A stretch of 64,000 nucleotides of DNA from Pseudomonas sp. PSKL.D1 (GTDB lineage: Bacteria; Pseudomonadota; Gammaproteobacteria; Pseudomonadales; Pseudomonadaceae). The notes below the pieces were generated by a model. It saw only the letters and a program-made list of their open reading frames with translations, was not told the DNA's origin and did not search any database. Every line of letters starts with the position of its first letter. Position 1 is the stretch's first letter. The stretch spans positions 5,628,001-5,692,000 of the forward strand of contig NZ_CP118607.1 of the NCBI RefSeq assembly GCF_028898945.1, in the 5' to 3' direction. The translations under genes were made by a program, and so were the position numbers. This document shows, piece after piece, positions 47,044-54,823 of the stretch.

Positions 47044-47421
47044 CTAGCGCCTAAAAAATTTTATCCACACGCAAAAAGCCACAAAAGAAATGAGCCAGGT
47101 CAAGTGGCACATCCATGCAAGCACTAAATATTTCCTGAGTTGTTTTGGTAGGCTTTTCACATCGCCAACGTCAATCAACCCTTTGCGCTCGCAAAATTTA
47201 TGCATAGAGAGCATTGCAGCAATTGATCCTGTGCGCACAATCTTCCCCACCATCCCAGAACCAGAGAGAGACAACCGTACATCATTCACCAACCTACTAT
47301 TACTAAAGTGCGACTCGATTAAGTCAAGATACCGAGAAGCTATTATTCCCCACACACCAAAAACAACTAAAGGCGAGACAAACAGAGGAACCCCAATAGA
47401 TAAAATTTGCAAGTTTGTCAT
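47044..47421 (-). CDS. Putative immunity membrane protein B1
   Basis: A 125-residue protein with two membrane helices (about 8-30 and 100-121) and the shared core YLDLIESHFSNSRLVN, GSGMVGKIVRTGSIAAMLSM, ERKGLIDVGDVKSLPKQLRK. Its ATG overlaps the stop of effector B (ATGA at 47421-47418), so effector and putative immunity gene are translationally coupled, as is usual for such pairs. It resembles the gene at 49742 most, which holds the same place after effector A. A role blocking the effector in the inner membrane is inferred only. Confidence 0.7.
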   Translation of the reverse strand: MTNLQILSIGVPLFVSPLVVFGVWGIIASRYLDLIESHFSNSRLVNDVRLSLSGSGMVGKIVRTGSIAAMLSMHKFCERKGLIDVGDVKSLPKQLRKYLVLAWMCHLTWLISFVAFCVWIKFFRR

Positions 47422-48389
47422 TGATTGTACTCATATAAAACATCTCCCAGCTCTTCACCAGCTAATCCACCAAGTGTTCCGCCTACAGCCCCTCCCACAC
47501 CTCCCCCCACTACGACACAGACGAGAGCACCCGTTCCTCCGGTGGCAATTCCTAGTGCTCCACAGACCATAGGCCCCAACATAGTTCCGGCGCCGCCGAC
47601 AACACTTCCCAAGCCCACGCTGCCGACCAAGCTGCTTCCATTTACATACTTGGCCTTTTTACAGTCTTCCTCCCTGCCTTCAATACACGCCTTGTGAATC
47701 GACAGCCCGGTAGCTGTAACATCCAACGCTATGCCAATATATGTCCCGCTCTTGAGCAGATTCGCAGCCCTCGCCACCCCCGTCATCTTCTCGGCATACC
47801 CCTTAATCTCCCCCGCACTCAAATACCGTTTGGTCGATATCTGCAACATCCGTTTGGTCGCCCCTTGCCTGCGCAGCCCGGAACCATAAGCCGCCAACTT
47901 CTCAAGCTACTCCTCCAGTTGCATGAACAGCGCCGTGCGCTTCGCGTAAAACTCATCACGCGCGCGGAGGGTGCCGCTGCCCATGTACTGTCGATGCAAC
48001 TGCTCGATCTGCTCCAGCGTCTTCTCGATTGCCTTCAGGTGTTTGGCCCAACCATCGGTGGCAATCCCTACCCCCATGGAGGCATGGGCCAGCAAACTCT
48101 GCAGCATCTCGAAGTTATCCAGCAGAAACCCGTCCACACCCCCGCCGTTGAACACGATGTCGCGGTGGATGCTCACCGCCTTGGCCATGAGGTACGCCTC
48201 ATGGCTGGTGCAGGACGGGGTACTGGGGTCGCCGACGATCACCAATTCACCGGCGAACACCACCGTGTTGACGATGTGCGCGTTCAGCACATCGAATTTG
48301 GTGGCTTGATTGGCGTTCATCGGGGTGTTGCGCTTGAGCGTTGCGTAGTTCTGCGCGATGGGGTTGATGAAACTGCGTGCTTCGGCCAT
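47418..48389 (-). pseudogene. Hcp-linked putative pore-forming effector B, amber codon at 161
   Basis: A 323-codon effector gene broken by one TAG at codon 161 (47907-47909); copy A has CAG there (LEEQLEKLAAYG). The N-terminal half (MAEARSFINPIAQNYATL..., IHRDIVFNGGGVDGFLLDNF) is helical and shared with copy A. The C-terminal half has a long Gly/Ala/Val-rich hydrophobic hairpin (VGLGSVVGGAGTMLGPMVCG, VVGGGVGGAVGGTLGGLAGE), like pore-forming or colicin-like domains. It is 11 bp after hcp, so delivery by the type VI secretion Hcp tube is likely. The part after the stop might still be made from an internal start. A sequencing error is possible. Confidence 0.72.
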
Positions 48390-48400
48390 GGCGTTTTCCC

Positions 48401-48889
48401 TCACGCAAATGTCTTGTTGCCGATACGATCCCAGCCGCCGGTGACGTTGCCGCCCCCACTGCCATCGCGGCGCTGTTGGAGGGTGTAGGTGGTTTTGATG
48501 CGGCCGTAGTCGAGCTGCACGACTTCGGTGGGTACGCCGTTGTGGGCGCTTTGGGCGTAGTCGGCGATGATCACTTCTTCGAGCACCACTTCGTAGTACT
48601 TGAGTTTGTCGCCACCGGCCCGGCAGACCACCAGCTTTACCTCTTTCAGGTGCTGCCCGGTGCAGCTGGCCTGGAGCAGTTTGCAGCTGGCGCTGTCGAG
48701 GTATTTGGTGAAGGTGAGGTTGCTGAGGGCAGTACGCCCTGATGTGGCGCCGCCTGCGGTGCTGGCGGTGGCGGAGGTGCTTTGGCTGGTGCCGAAGGTG
48801 TAGCCGAGGATTTCGATCCAGTTGGGGTACTGGGCGTCCTTGGACTCACCGGCGATTTCGGCGATTTGAAGGTAGGCGTCGAAGGCCAT
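48401..48889 (-). CDS. hcp: Hcp, type VI secretion tube protein (copy B)
   Basis: A 162-residue Hcp (HCP1 family), starting MAFDAYLQIAEIAGESKDAQ and with WIEILGYTFG, SGRTALSNLTFTKYLDSASC and KVNTYTLQ-type ending (GRIKTTYTLQQRRDGSG). Hcp hexamers form the inner tube of the type VI secretion system and carry small effectors. No other T6SS structural genes are in the window, so this is an orphan hcp served by a T6SS elsewhere. It differs from copy A by two residues (Ser/Cys near 16, Leu/Arg near 140). ATG 48889 follows AAGGAACAGTAACC. Confidence 0.92.
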   Translation of the reverse strand: MAFDAYLQIAEIAGESKDAQYPNWIEILGYTFGTSQSTSATASTAGGATSGRTALSNLTFTKYLDSASCKLLQASCTGQHLKEVKLVVCRAGGDKLKYYEVVLEEVIIADYAQSAHNGVPTEVVQLDYGRIKTTYTLQQRRDGSGGGNVTGGWDRIGNKTFA

Positions 48890-49109
48890 GGTTACTGTTC
48901 CTTGTAAACGATTGGTGAGCTGACGAGGCTAGGCCTTGGGGGCAGCAGCTGCAATGGTTTCAAGGAGATCGACGCTTATTTCAGAAATTTCCTACATTTT
49001 TACTCATCTTGTTACACGTCAGGGTAGGAGCGGCTTTAGCCGCGATGCAGGCGACGCGGTGACTGGCACCGGCTGCGCCGGTGATCGCGGATGAATCCGC
49101 TCCTACAGG
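48401..49109. repeat. Duplicated hcp block, copy B
   Basis: This 709-bp block is nearly identical, without gaps, to 51899-52607 (offset 3498). It spans hcp, its upstream leader and a REP pair. Only a handful of base changes were seen. Identity stops just after the REP end CTCCTACAGG at 49109. Homology continues on the other side into the effector genes, interrupted by the deletion in copy A. Confidence 0.9.
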
Positions 49110-49110
49110 A
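49021..49110. repeat. REP pair upstream of hcp copy B
   Basis: GGTAGGAGCGGCTTTAGCCG CG and the inverted TCGCGGATGAATCCGCTCCT ACAGG (to 49109) flank a GGCACCGGCTGCGCCGGTG hairpin. It is the end of the duplicated block. Confidence 0.88.
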
Positions 49111-49155
49111 CATGAGCACTTATGTTTGCCCATAACTAAAAATCAACCAAGCGCG

Positions 49156-49500
49156 TTACAGCAGTATCAGCAAGACCAATATGCACAATGAAACCCACAG
49201 CCCAACAAGCAACCACTTCAATCTTCTTGGGAATCGCGCTATCTCAATGCCATCCGCCAACCCTTTACGAATAAATGGCCCAGGCATAAAAAACATGATA
49301 GCTATACAACAGGTACGTATGATTTTGCCGGGCAACCCAACCCGAGAAAAACCTTCTTGCAAAATAGCAATATATTTTGAATTAACCAGCAAAGCCTCAA
49401 CGCGATCCACATAACAGATTGCCACATAAGTAATCACTACAACAACCAGCCCTAAACCGAAAATCACAATGCCAACTATACCTGACGCCAAAGTTATCAT
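49156..49500 (-). CDS. Putative immunity membrane protein A2
   Basis: A 114-residue protein with two membrane helices (about 5-30 and 93-113) and the shared core YVDRVEALLVNSKYIA, GLPGKIIRTCCIAIMFFM, IRKGLADGIEIARFPRRLKW. It is a paralogue of the proteins at 46669, 47044 and 49742 and the second of two after effector A. ATG 49500 has GGGGGTCAGA upstream; a TTG five codons before is weaker. A REP-rich gap of about 240 bp separates it from A1. Function inferred only. Confidence 0.65.
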   Translation of the reverse strand: MITLASGIVGIVIFGLGLVVVVITYVAICYVDRVEALLVNSKYIAILQEGFSRVGLPGKIIRTCCIAIMFFMPGPFIRKGLADGIEIARFPRRLKWLLVGLWVSLCILVLLILL

Positions 49501-49556
49501 TCTGACCCCCAGCAATATAAGAACTCCCCTATCTTTTTACTCATATTGTTACAAGT

Positions 49557-49678
49557 CCTTGTAGGAGCGGCCTTGTGTCGCGAAAGGGCCGCAGAACGGC
49601 CCCGGCAATATCTGCTACAAAACTGAAATCCTGGGGCTGCTTCGCACCCTTTCGCGACAAGAGGCCGATCCTACCGGA
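49557..49678. repeat. REP pair of the GCGAAAGGGCC type
   Basis: TTGTAGGAGCGGCCTTGTGT CGCGAAAGGGCC (from 49559) and the inverted CCTTTCGCGACAAGAGGCCG ATCCTACC (49650-49677) lie between the two putative immunity genes. The right arm carries a change (GATCCTAC for GCTCCTAC). Confidence 0.82.
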
Positions 49679-49741
49679 CATGAGCACACCAGCTTGCCCA
49701 TACCTGAAAATACAGCCAAACACTACTGGGACACATAGAAT

Positions 49742-50125
49742 CTATATATTCGATTTAGCCAGCTTTAGCCAGCAATAACACGCCACCATTGACAAAAAAA
49801 CCACGAGATGAGCAATCCACAATCCTATTAGAAAGCGCCTCATCCGAACAGGAAAGCTATCCACGTCTCCAGAGTTCAGCAGTCCCTTTCTGATACAAAT
49901 ATCTCTCATTGACAAAAGCACTGAAATCGAACCCAGCCTCAGAACCTTTCCCACTACACCTGCCCCAGAGAATATATTTTTATTTCCCTCTACCATTTTG
50001 CTATTGGTGAAGAAAGATTCCACATACGACACATATCGAACTGCAGAATATATCCACACAAGTAAAATAATTGCCGCAGCCAAAAAAAGCGTGAAAATTA
50101 TTAGCCCAAACGCTATGGACTTCAT
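49742..50125 (-). CDS. Putative immunity membrane protein A1
   Basis: A 127-residue protein with two membrane helices (about 5-30 and 100-122). The core reads YVSYVESFFTNSKMVE, GVVGKVLRLGSISVLLSM, IRKGLLNSGDVDSFPVRMRR. It is closest to the gene at 47044. ATG 50125 is preceded by CTGGAGGTGACGAA, and its ATGA overlaps the original stop of effector A, the same coupling as in copy B. The longer frame upstream runs through the effector remnant and the IS end. Its own frame is intact although effector A is broken. Confidence 0.7.
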   Translation of the reverse strand: MKSIAFGLIIFTLFLAAAIILLVWIYSAVRYVSYVESFFTNSKMVEGNKNIFSGAGVVGKVLRLGSISVLLSMRDICIRKGLLNSGDVDSFPVRMRRFLIGLWIAHLVVFLSMVACYCWLKLAKSNI

Positions 50126-50166
50126 TTCGTCACCTCCAGCACAATTGTTCCGAATTCTTCCCCTAG

Positions 50167-51111
50167 GCTCTGTACGAAATCCCGAGAAACCCAATCGCCA
50201 CCCTTCGGACGCTGAATTTCTGTAGGGTTCCCGGCCATCTACGGAAAGGAATTCTGTGATGGCAAAGCGTTACGAACTCTCGGATGAGGCTTGGACTGTG
50301 GTCGCCGATCTCTTCACAGAAACCCATTGCCGGGGGCGGCCCCGCCTGAGCGACCGTCTGATGCTCGATGGCGTGCTTTGGGTACTTTGTTCGGGTGCAG
50401 CGTGGCGAGATATGCCGGAACGCTTTGGCCCTTGGTCAACGGTGTATCAACGGTTCCGGGGCTGGCGAAACCAGGGCACATTCGATCAGATGCTCAAACG
50501 CTTGCACCTGAGACTGAATGAGCAAGGCTTGATTGATTTGCAAACCTGGATGATCGACTCAACCGCAGTACGCGCAACCCGAGCCTCTTCTGGCGCCGGG
50601 AAAAAAGGGGGCCTGACGAGCCTGCCGATCACGCTCTAGGCCGCAGTCGCGGTGGCCTGACAACCAAGATTCACATGCTCTGCGACGCCAACGGGACACC
50701 GTTGCGCTTCCTCCTCTCTGGCGGCCAAGCCAGTGACATCAGCTACGCGCAACCTCTGCTGGACGAAGTCAGCATTCCATCGAGCCAACGAGGCCGCCCG
50801 CGTAAACGCTGCAAGTGGTTGCTTGCCGACAAGGGCTACGACGCCGAAGCGCTGCGCCGCTACTGCGACCAATATCGAATGCAACCCGTCATTCCGATGC
50901 GTTCGATGAAGCGCAAGCCCAAGCCTGGCTTACCCAGGCTGTTTGACCGCCCCAAGTATCGACAGCGCAACATCATCGAACGCATGTTCGGCTGGCTGAA
51001 AGAGAACCGCCGGATCGTGACACGCTTCGACAAGCTCGCAAAAAGCTATGCCGCCATGGTCTCGCTGGCTTGTTCCATGCGATGTTTGCGACATCTCTTT
51101 TCGTACAGAGC
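50167..51111 (+). mobile_element. IS5-family insertion sequence (IS427-like), 945 bp
   Basis: The ends are the inverted repeat GCTCTGTACGAAA (13 bp perfect), at 50167-50179 and 51099-51111. CTAG is duplicated on both sides (50163-50166 and 51112-51115), the target preferred by IS5-type elements. It encodes one transposase in two overlapping frames. It is inserted in effector A, in the opposite direction. Confidence 0.92.
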
Positions 51112-51115
51112 CTAG
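50259..51115 (+). CDS. IS5-family transposase, made by -1 frameshift
   Basis: A DDE transposase split over two frames. The first frame (50259-50639) has the DUF4096-type N-terminus (YELSDEAWTVVADLF, GVLWVLCSGAAWRDMPERFG) and the first Asp in MIDSTAVRATRASS. At A6G5 (50601-50611) a shift to -1 continues with GPDEPADHALGRSRGGLTTK, LADKGYDAEALRRYC (second Asp) and RNIIERMFGWLKENRRI (Glu). Such an A-run shift is normal in IS427-group elements, so the element may be active. The TAG stop (51113-51115) lies in the duplicated target CTAG, not in the IS. Confidence 0.88.
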
Positions 51116-51898
51116 AGCGCCTCCCACTTCCCCACCAGCCAGACCTCCTAATCCACCACCTACAACTGCACAAGCCAGCGCCCCTGGCCCACCGGTAGTT
51201 ATCCCAAGAAACATTCCACACGCTATAGGTGCAAGATATCCACCCAACGCACCCCCACCCATACCACCAATCGTTTCACCCGCCAATGTACTGCCATCTA
51301 CATATTTCGCCTTCCTGCATTCTTCTTCACGCCCCTCAGTACAAGCCTTGTGAATCGAAAGCGCGGTCGCAGTAACATCCAGCGCTAATCCAACGTACAA
51401 CCCCTTCTGAACCAAGTTGGCCGCCCTCGCCACCCCAGTCATCTTCTCGGCATATCCCTTAATATCCCCTGCGCTCAAATACCGCTTGGTCGATATCTGC
51501 AACATCCGCTTGGTCACCCCCTGCCTGCGTAGCCCGGACCCATAAGCCGCCAACTTCTCAAGCTGCTCCTCCAGTTGCATGAACAGCGCCGTACGCTTCG
51601 CGTAAAACTCGTCACGCGCACGAAGGGTGCCGCTGCCCAGGTAGTCGCGGTGCAACTGCTCGATCTGCTCCAGCGTCTTCTCGATTGCCTTCAGGTGTTT
51701 GGCCCAACCATCGGTGGCAATCCCTCCCCCCATGGAGGCATGGGCCAGCAAACTCTGCAGCATCTCGAAGTTATCCAGCAGAAACCCGTCAACACCTCCG
51801 CCGTTGAACACGATGTCGCGGTGGATGCTCACCGAGCGTTGCGTAGTTCTGGGCGATGGGGTTGATGAAACTGCGTGCTTCGGCCATGGCGTTTTCCC

Positions 51899-52387
51899 TC
51901 ACGCAAATGTCTTGTTGCCGATACGATCCCAGCCGCCGGTGACGTTGCCGCCCCCACTGCCATCGCGGCGCTGTTGGCGGGTGTAGGTGGTTTTGATGCG
52001 GCCGTAGTCGAGCTGCACGACTTCGGTGGGTACGCCGTTGTGGGCGCTTTGGGCGTAGTCGGCGATGATCACTTCTTCGAGCACCACTTCGTAGTACTTG
52101 AGTTTGTCGCCACCGGCCCGGCAGACCACCAGCTTTACCTCTTTCAGGTGCTGCCCGGTGCAGCTGGCCTGGAGCAGTTTGCAGCTGGCGCTGTCGAGGT
52201 ATTTGGTGAAGGTGAGGTTGCTGAGGGCAGTACGCCCTGATGTGGCGCCGCCTGCGGTGCTGGCGGTGGCGGAGGTGCTTTGGCTGGTGCCGAAGGTGTA
52301 GCCGAGGATTTCGATCCAGTTGGGGTACTGGGCGTCTTTGCATTCACCGGCGATTTCGGCGATTTGAAGGTAGGCGTCGAAGGCCAT
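51899..52387 (-). CDS. hcp: Hcp, type VI secretion tube protein (copy A)
   Basis: A 162-residue Hcp, 160 of 162 residues the same as copy B (Cys for Ser in the IAGE-KDAQ segment, Arg for Leu in TYT-QQRRDG). First gene of the copy A module, 11 bp upstream of the broken effector. Its 5' leader and REP pair are shared with copy B. Because the gene is intact it could still supply the T6SS tube even without a working cargo. Confidence 0.92.
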   Translation of the reverse strand: MAFDAYLQIAEIAGECKDAQYPNWIEILGYTFGTSQSTSATASTAGGATSGRTALSNLTFTKYLDSASCKLLQASCTGQHLKEVKLVVCRAGGDKLKYYEVVLEEVIIADYAQSAHNGVPTEVVQLDYGRIKTTYTRQQRRDGSGGGNVTGGWDRIGNKTFA

Positions 52388-52518
52388 GGTTACTGTTCCT
52401 TGTAAACGATTGGTCAGCTGACGAGGCTAGGCCTTGGGGGCAGCAGCTGCAATTGTTTCAAGGAGATCGACGCTTATTTCAGAAATTTCCTACATTTTTA
52501 CTCATCTTGTTACACGTC

Positions 52519-52607
52519 AGGGTAGGAGCGGCTTTAGCCGCGATGCAGGCGACGCGGTGACTGGCACCGGCTGCGCCGGTGATCGCGGATGAATCCGCTC
52601 CTACAGG
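52519..52607. repeat. REP pair overlapping the fliR stop
   Basis: GGTAGGAGCGGCTTTAGCCG CG and TCGCGGATGAATCCGCTCCT ACAGG around GGCACCGGCTGCGCCGGTG. The complement of CTA at 52601-52603 is the TAG stop codon of fliR. Confidence 0.9.
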
Positions 52608-53380
52608 TTCTCGGTGAACAGCTGCATGAAGCGTAACGTCTGGTTCAGCAGGCCCGCCAAAAACTGCCCCAGGTCGCCCACCACCACCATCAACAGCACC
52701 ATGCCCACAAACAGCGTTGCAGGGAAACCGACTGAAAACACCGTCAGCTGCGGCGCCACGCGGTTGAGGATGCCCATCGCCAGGTTGATGATCAGCAACG
52801 CACCCACCATGGGCAGCGCCAGCAACAGGCCGGTCAGGAAGATGGTGCCGCCATGCTGTGCCAACAGATTCCAGGCGTTCGGGTTGAAGCCGAAGTGGCC
52901 AATCGGAAGACGGGTGAAAGTGGAAGCCAGCAACTCCAGCACCATCAGGTGCCCGCCCAAGGCCAGGAACATGAGGATGGTCACCAGGCTGAGAAACCGC
53001 GACAGCACCTGGCTGTTGGTACCCGTGTCGGCAGAAAAGAACGAGGCAAAGGCCAAACCCATCTGCATGCCGCAGATTTCCCCGGCCATCTCCACCACCG
53101 CCAGGGTGATGCGCATGATCATGCCCAACGACATGCCGATCAGCATCTGCTCAACGATGACGCCAAACCCCGCCCAGGAAAACACGGCGATATCGGGCAT
53201 GGGCGGCAGGTTCGGCGCCAGCAGAAAGGCGATCAACAAGGCCAGGCCAACCTTGACCTGATTCGACACATTCTTGTGCCCCAGAATCGGGTCGCTCATG
53301 AAAAACGCCAGCAACCGGCAAAACGGCCAGAGCAAGGCGCTCAGCCACAGCTGCAGCTGGTCCCAACCAACCTCGATCAA
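52601..53380 (-). CDS. fliR: FliR, flagellar export gate protein
   Basis: A 259-residue inner-membrane protein with about six helices (WLSALLWPFCRLLAFFMSDP, AGEICGMQMGLAFASFF, GFPATLFVGMVLLMVVVGDL). FliPQR form the export gate of the flagellar type III apparatus. It resembles E. coli FliR (261) over its whole length. The start is a TTG at 53380, 6 bp after fliQ. The stop codon is the TAG of a REP element (GAACCTGTAGGAGCGG), so the original end may have been altered. Confidence 0.93.
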   Translation of the reverse strand: MIEVGWDQLQLWLSALLWPFCRLLAFFMSDPILGHKNVSNQVKVGLALLIAFLLAPNLPPMPDIAVFSWAGFGVIVEQMLIGMSLGMIMRITLAVVEMAGEICGMQMGLAFASFFSADTGTNSQVLSRFLSLVTILMFLALGGHLMVLELLASTFTRLPIGHFGFNPNAWNLLAQHGGTIFLTGLLLALPMVGALLIINLAMGILNRVAPQLTVFSVGFPATLFVGMVLLMVVVGDLGQFLAGLLNQTLRFMQLFTENL

Positions 53381-53386
53381 CGCTGC

Positions 53387-53656
53387 TCAACCCACCAGTG
53401 TCGGCAAGCTGGTGATCAGCGCCCGGGTGTAGTCCACCAGCAACTCCATCAGCATTGGGCCGGCGAGGACCAATACCAGACAAACGCCAGCAAGCTTGGG
53501 GATGAACGACAAGGTCGATTCGTTGATCTGTGTGGCGGCCTGGAACAAGCTCACCAGCAAGCCGATGAACAAGGTCACCAGCAGCAGCGGCGCCGACACG
53601 GTCACGCACATGCGCATGCCTTTGTAGGCAAGGTCCATCACCATTTCCGGGGTCAT
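53387..53656 (-). CDS. fliQ: FliQ, flagellar export gate protein
   Basis: An 89-residue, two-helix membrane protein of the exact E. coli length. MTPEMVMDLAYKGMRMCVTV and SLFQAATQINESTLSFIPKL are near the enterobacterial sequence. Part of the FliPQR gate. Confidence 0.96.
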   Translation of the reverse strand: MTPEMVMDLAYKGMRMCVTVSAPLLLVTLFIGLLVSLFQAATQINESTLSFIPKLAGVCLVLVLAGPMLMELLVDYTRALITSLPTLVG

Positions 53657-53675
53657 CGCAAGGCTCCTCGCAGGC

Positions 53676-54425
53676 TCATACCGGGTAGAAACTCTGGGCC
53701 AGCGAACCGAGCAGCAACTGCCAGCCGTCCACCAGTACGAACAACATCAACTTGAACGGCAGGGAAATGGTCGACGGCGGCACCATCATCATGCCCAGCG
53801 CCATCAGCACACTGGCCACCAGCAGGTCGATGATCAGGAATGGGATGAAGATGGTGAACCCGGCCTGGAAGGCCGTTTTCAGTTCGCTGGTGACAAAGGC
53901 CGGCAACAGCACCCGCATGGGCACATCGTCCGGGCCCTGGATGTCGCCCAGCTTGGCCAGCCGGGCATACAGCGCAAGGTCTGCCTGGCGCGTCTGCGCC
54001 AGCATGAAGGTGCGGAAGGGCTTGCTGCCCTCGGCCAGAAACTGCTCGACGTTCATTTCATCCTGGGAAAACGGCACCCAGGCCTTCTGATAAGCCTGCT
54101 CCAGGGTCGGCGACATGACGAAGAAGGTCAAAAACAGCGCAAGGCCCAACAACACCTGATTGGGCGGTGCGCTGGTGGTGCCAATGGCGGTGCGCAGCAG
54201 GCCGAGCACGATGATGATGCGCGTAAAGCCGGTCATCATCAGCAACGCCGCCGGCAGAAACGCCATGGCGCTGAGCAGCAGCAAGGTCTGCAAACTCAAC
54301 GACCACTTTTCGCCGCCGGCCTGCCCGGTAAAGCCCGACAAGCCCTGCACTGCTGGCGCGGCATCGGCCACCGGCAGCAACACCACCATCAGCAATGGCA
54401 CCCAGGCCAAGCGCTGCAGGCTCAT
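53676..54425 (-). CDS. fliP: FliP, flagellar export gate protein
   Basis: A 249-residue membrane protein with a signal peptide ([20 protein letters not shown]) and the FliP signatures [40 protein letters not shown] and [20 protein letters not shown]. It builds the core of the export pore with FliQ and FliR. The ATG overlaps the fliO stop (ATGA). Confidence 0.96.
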   Translation of the reverse strand: MSLQRLAWVPLLMVVLLPVADAAPAVQGLSGFTGQAGGEKWSLSLQTLLLLSAMAFLPAALLMMTGFTRIIIVLGLLRTAIGTTSAPPNQVLLGLALFLTFFVMSPTLEQAYQKAWVPFSQDEMNVEQFLAEGSKPFRTFMLAQTRQADLALYARLAKLGDIQGPDDVPMRVLLPAFVTSELKTAFQAGFTIFIPFLIIDLLVASVLMALGMMMVPPSTISLPFKLMLFVLVDGWQLLLGSLAQSFYPV

Positions 54426-54823
54426 GGGCGTTGCCCGCCCTGTTTCAACGCCTCGACCAGGCGCGCGGCAAAGCTGCGCCCCGCGAGCTCGGGCGCCGCT
54501 ATGTCGGCGGCGGAAGGCGCGTCGAGCTCTGCCAGGCAGGCCACTTGCTGCGCAGTCACGCCCAGCACCAGCCAGCGCCCACGCACTTCAACCACCACCA
54601 CTCGCTCGCGCTGCCCCAGGCGACTGCTGCCCACGACCCGTACCAGCTTTTCGGCACCCGCGGGGCGAGCATTCAAGCGCGAGGCCAGCCAGCCACACAG
54701 CAGCACGCAGGCCATGACCACAACCAATGCGAGTGCTGTCTTGCCCAGCAGGCTCAACCCCACCAGATCCTCAGCGGGCACGCCAAAGCTGGCTGCCGGG
54801 GCCAAGTTTGTAGCGGCCGTCAT
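54422..54823 (-). CDS. fliO: FliO, export gate assembly protein
   Basis: A 133-residue protein with one membrane helix (about 25-45; [20 protein letters not shown]) and a cytoplasmic beta domain ([20 protein letters not shown]). This is the FliO layout; it assists FliP assembly. ATGA overlaps with both fliN upstream and fliP downstream indicate tight coupling. Confidence 0.92.
   Translation of the reverse strand: MTAATNLAPAASFGVPAEDLVGLSLLGKTALALVVVMACVLLCGWLASRLNARPAGAEKLVRVVGSSRLGQRERVVVVEVRGRWLVLGVTAQQVACLAELDAPSAADIAAPELAGRSFAARLVEALKQGGQRP

Larger units (their letters stand above)
50122..51887 (-). pseudogene. Hcp-linked putative pore-forming effector A, deleted and IS-interrupted
   Basis: The homologue of effector B. 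It starts normally at ATG 51887 (MAEARSFINPIAQNYATL) but then lacks 158 bp that copy B has (48178-48335), which shifts the frame. From about 51832 the frame is open again (IHRDIVFNGGGVDGFLLDNF... LEEQLEKLAAYG) to a Gly-rich hydrophobic end (GGGLGGLAGGEVGGAL). There an IS element (50167-51111) interrupts it. Joining across the IS and one CTAG restores LGEEFGTIVLEVTK and a TGA at 50124-50122 overlapping the next ATG. A GTG at 51832 could allow a shortened product fused to IS sequence (300 residues). Confidence 0.75.
51899..52607. repeat. Duplicated hcp block, copy A
   Basis: The partner of 48401-49109. Identity ends at 52607, just after CTCCTACAGG of the REP; beyond it is the fliR coding sequence, while copy B goes into the putative immunity gene region. 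Recombination at the REP is a likely cause. Confidence 0.9.

Noticed and set aside
49742..50194. Longer 150-codon version of immunity gene A1 starting at 50194
   Set aside because: The extra 23 codons come from the IS end and the effector remnant; the ATG at 50125 has a ribosome site and overlaps the original effector stop.
50930..51832. Intact 300-codon effector A
   Set aside because: Its last ~60 codons are antisense IS sequence and its start is an internal GTG after a frameshifting deletion; treated as a pseudogene.
46553..52600. Possible prophage or integrative element between flgL and fliR
   Set aside because: No integrase, attachment-site repeats or phage genes; Hcp-like proteins resemble phage tail tubes but the sequence is of the T6SS Hcp family.
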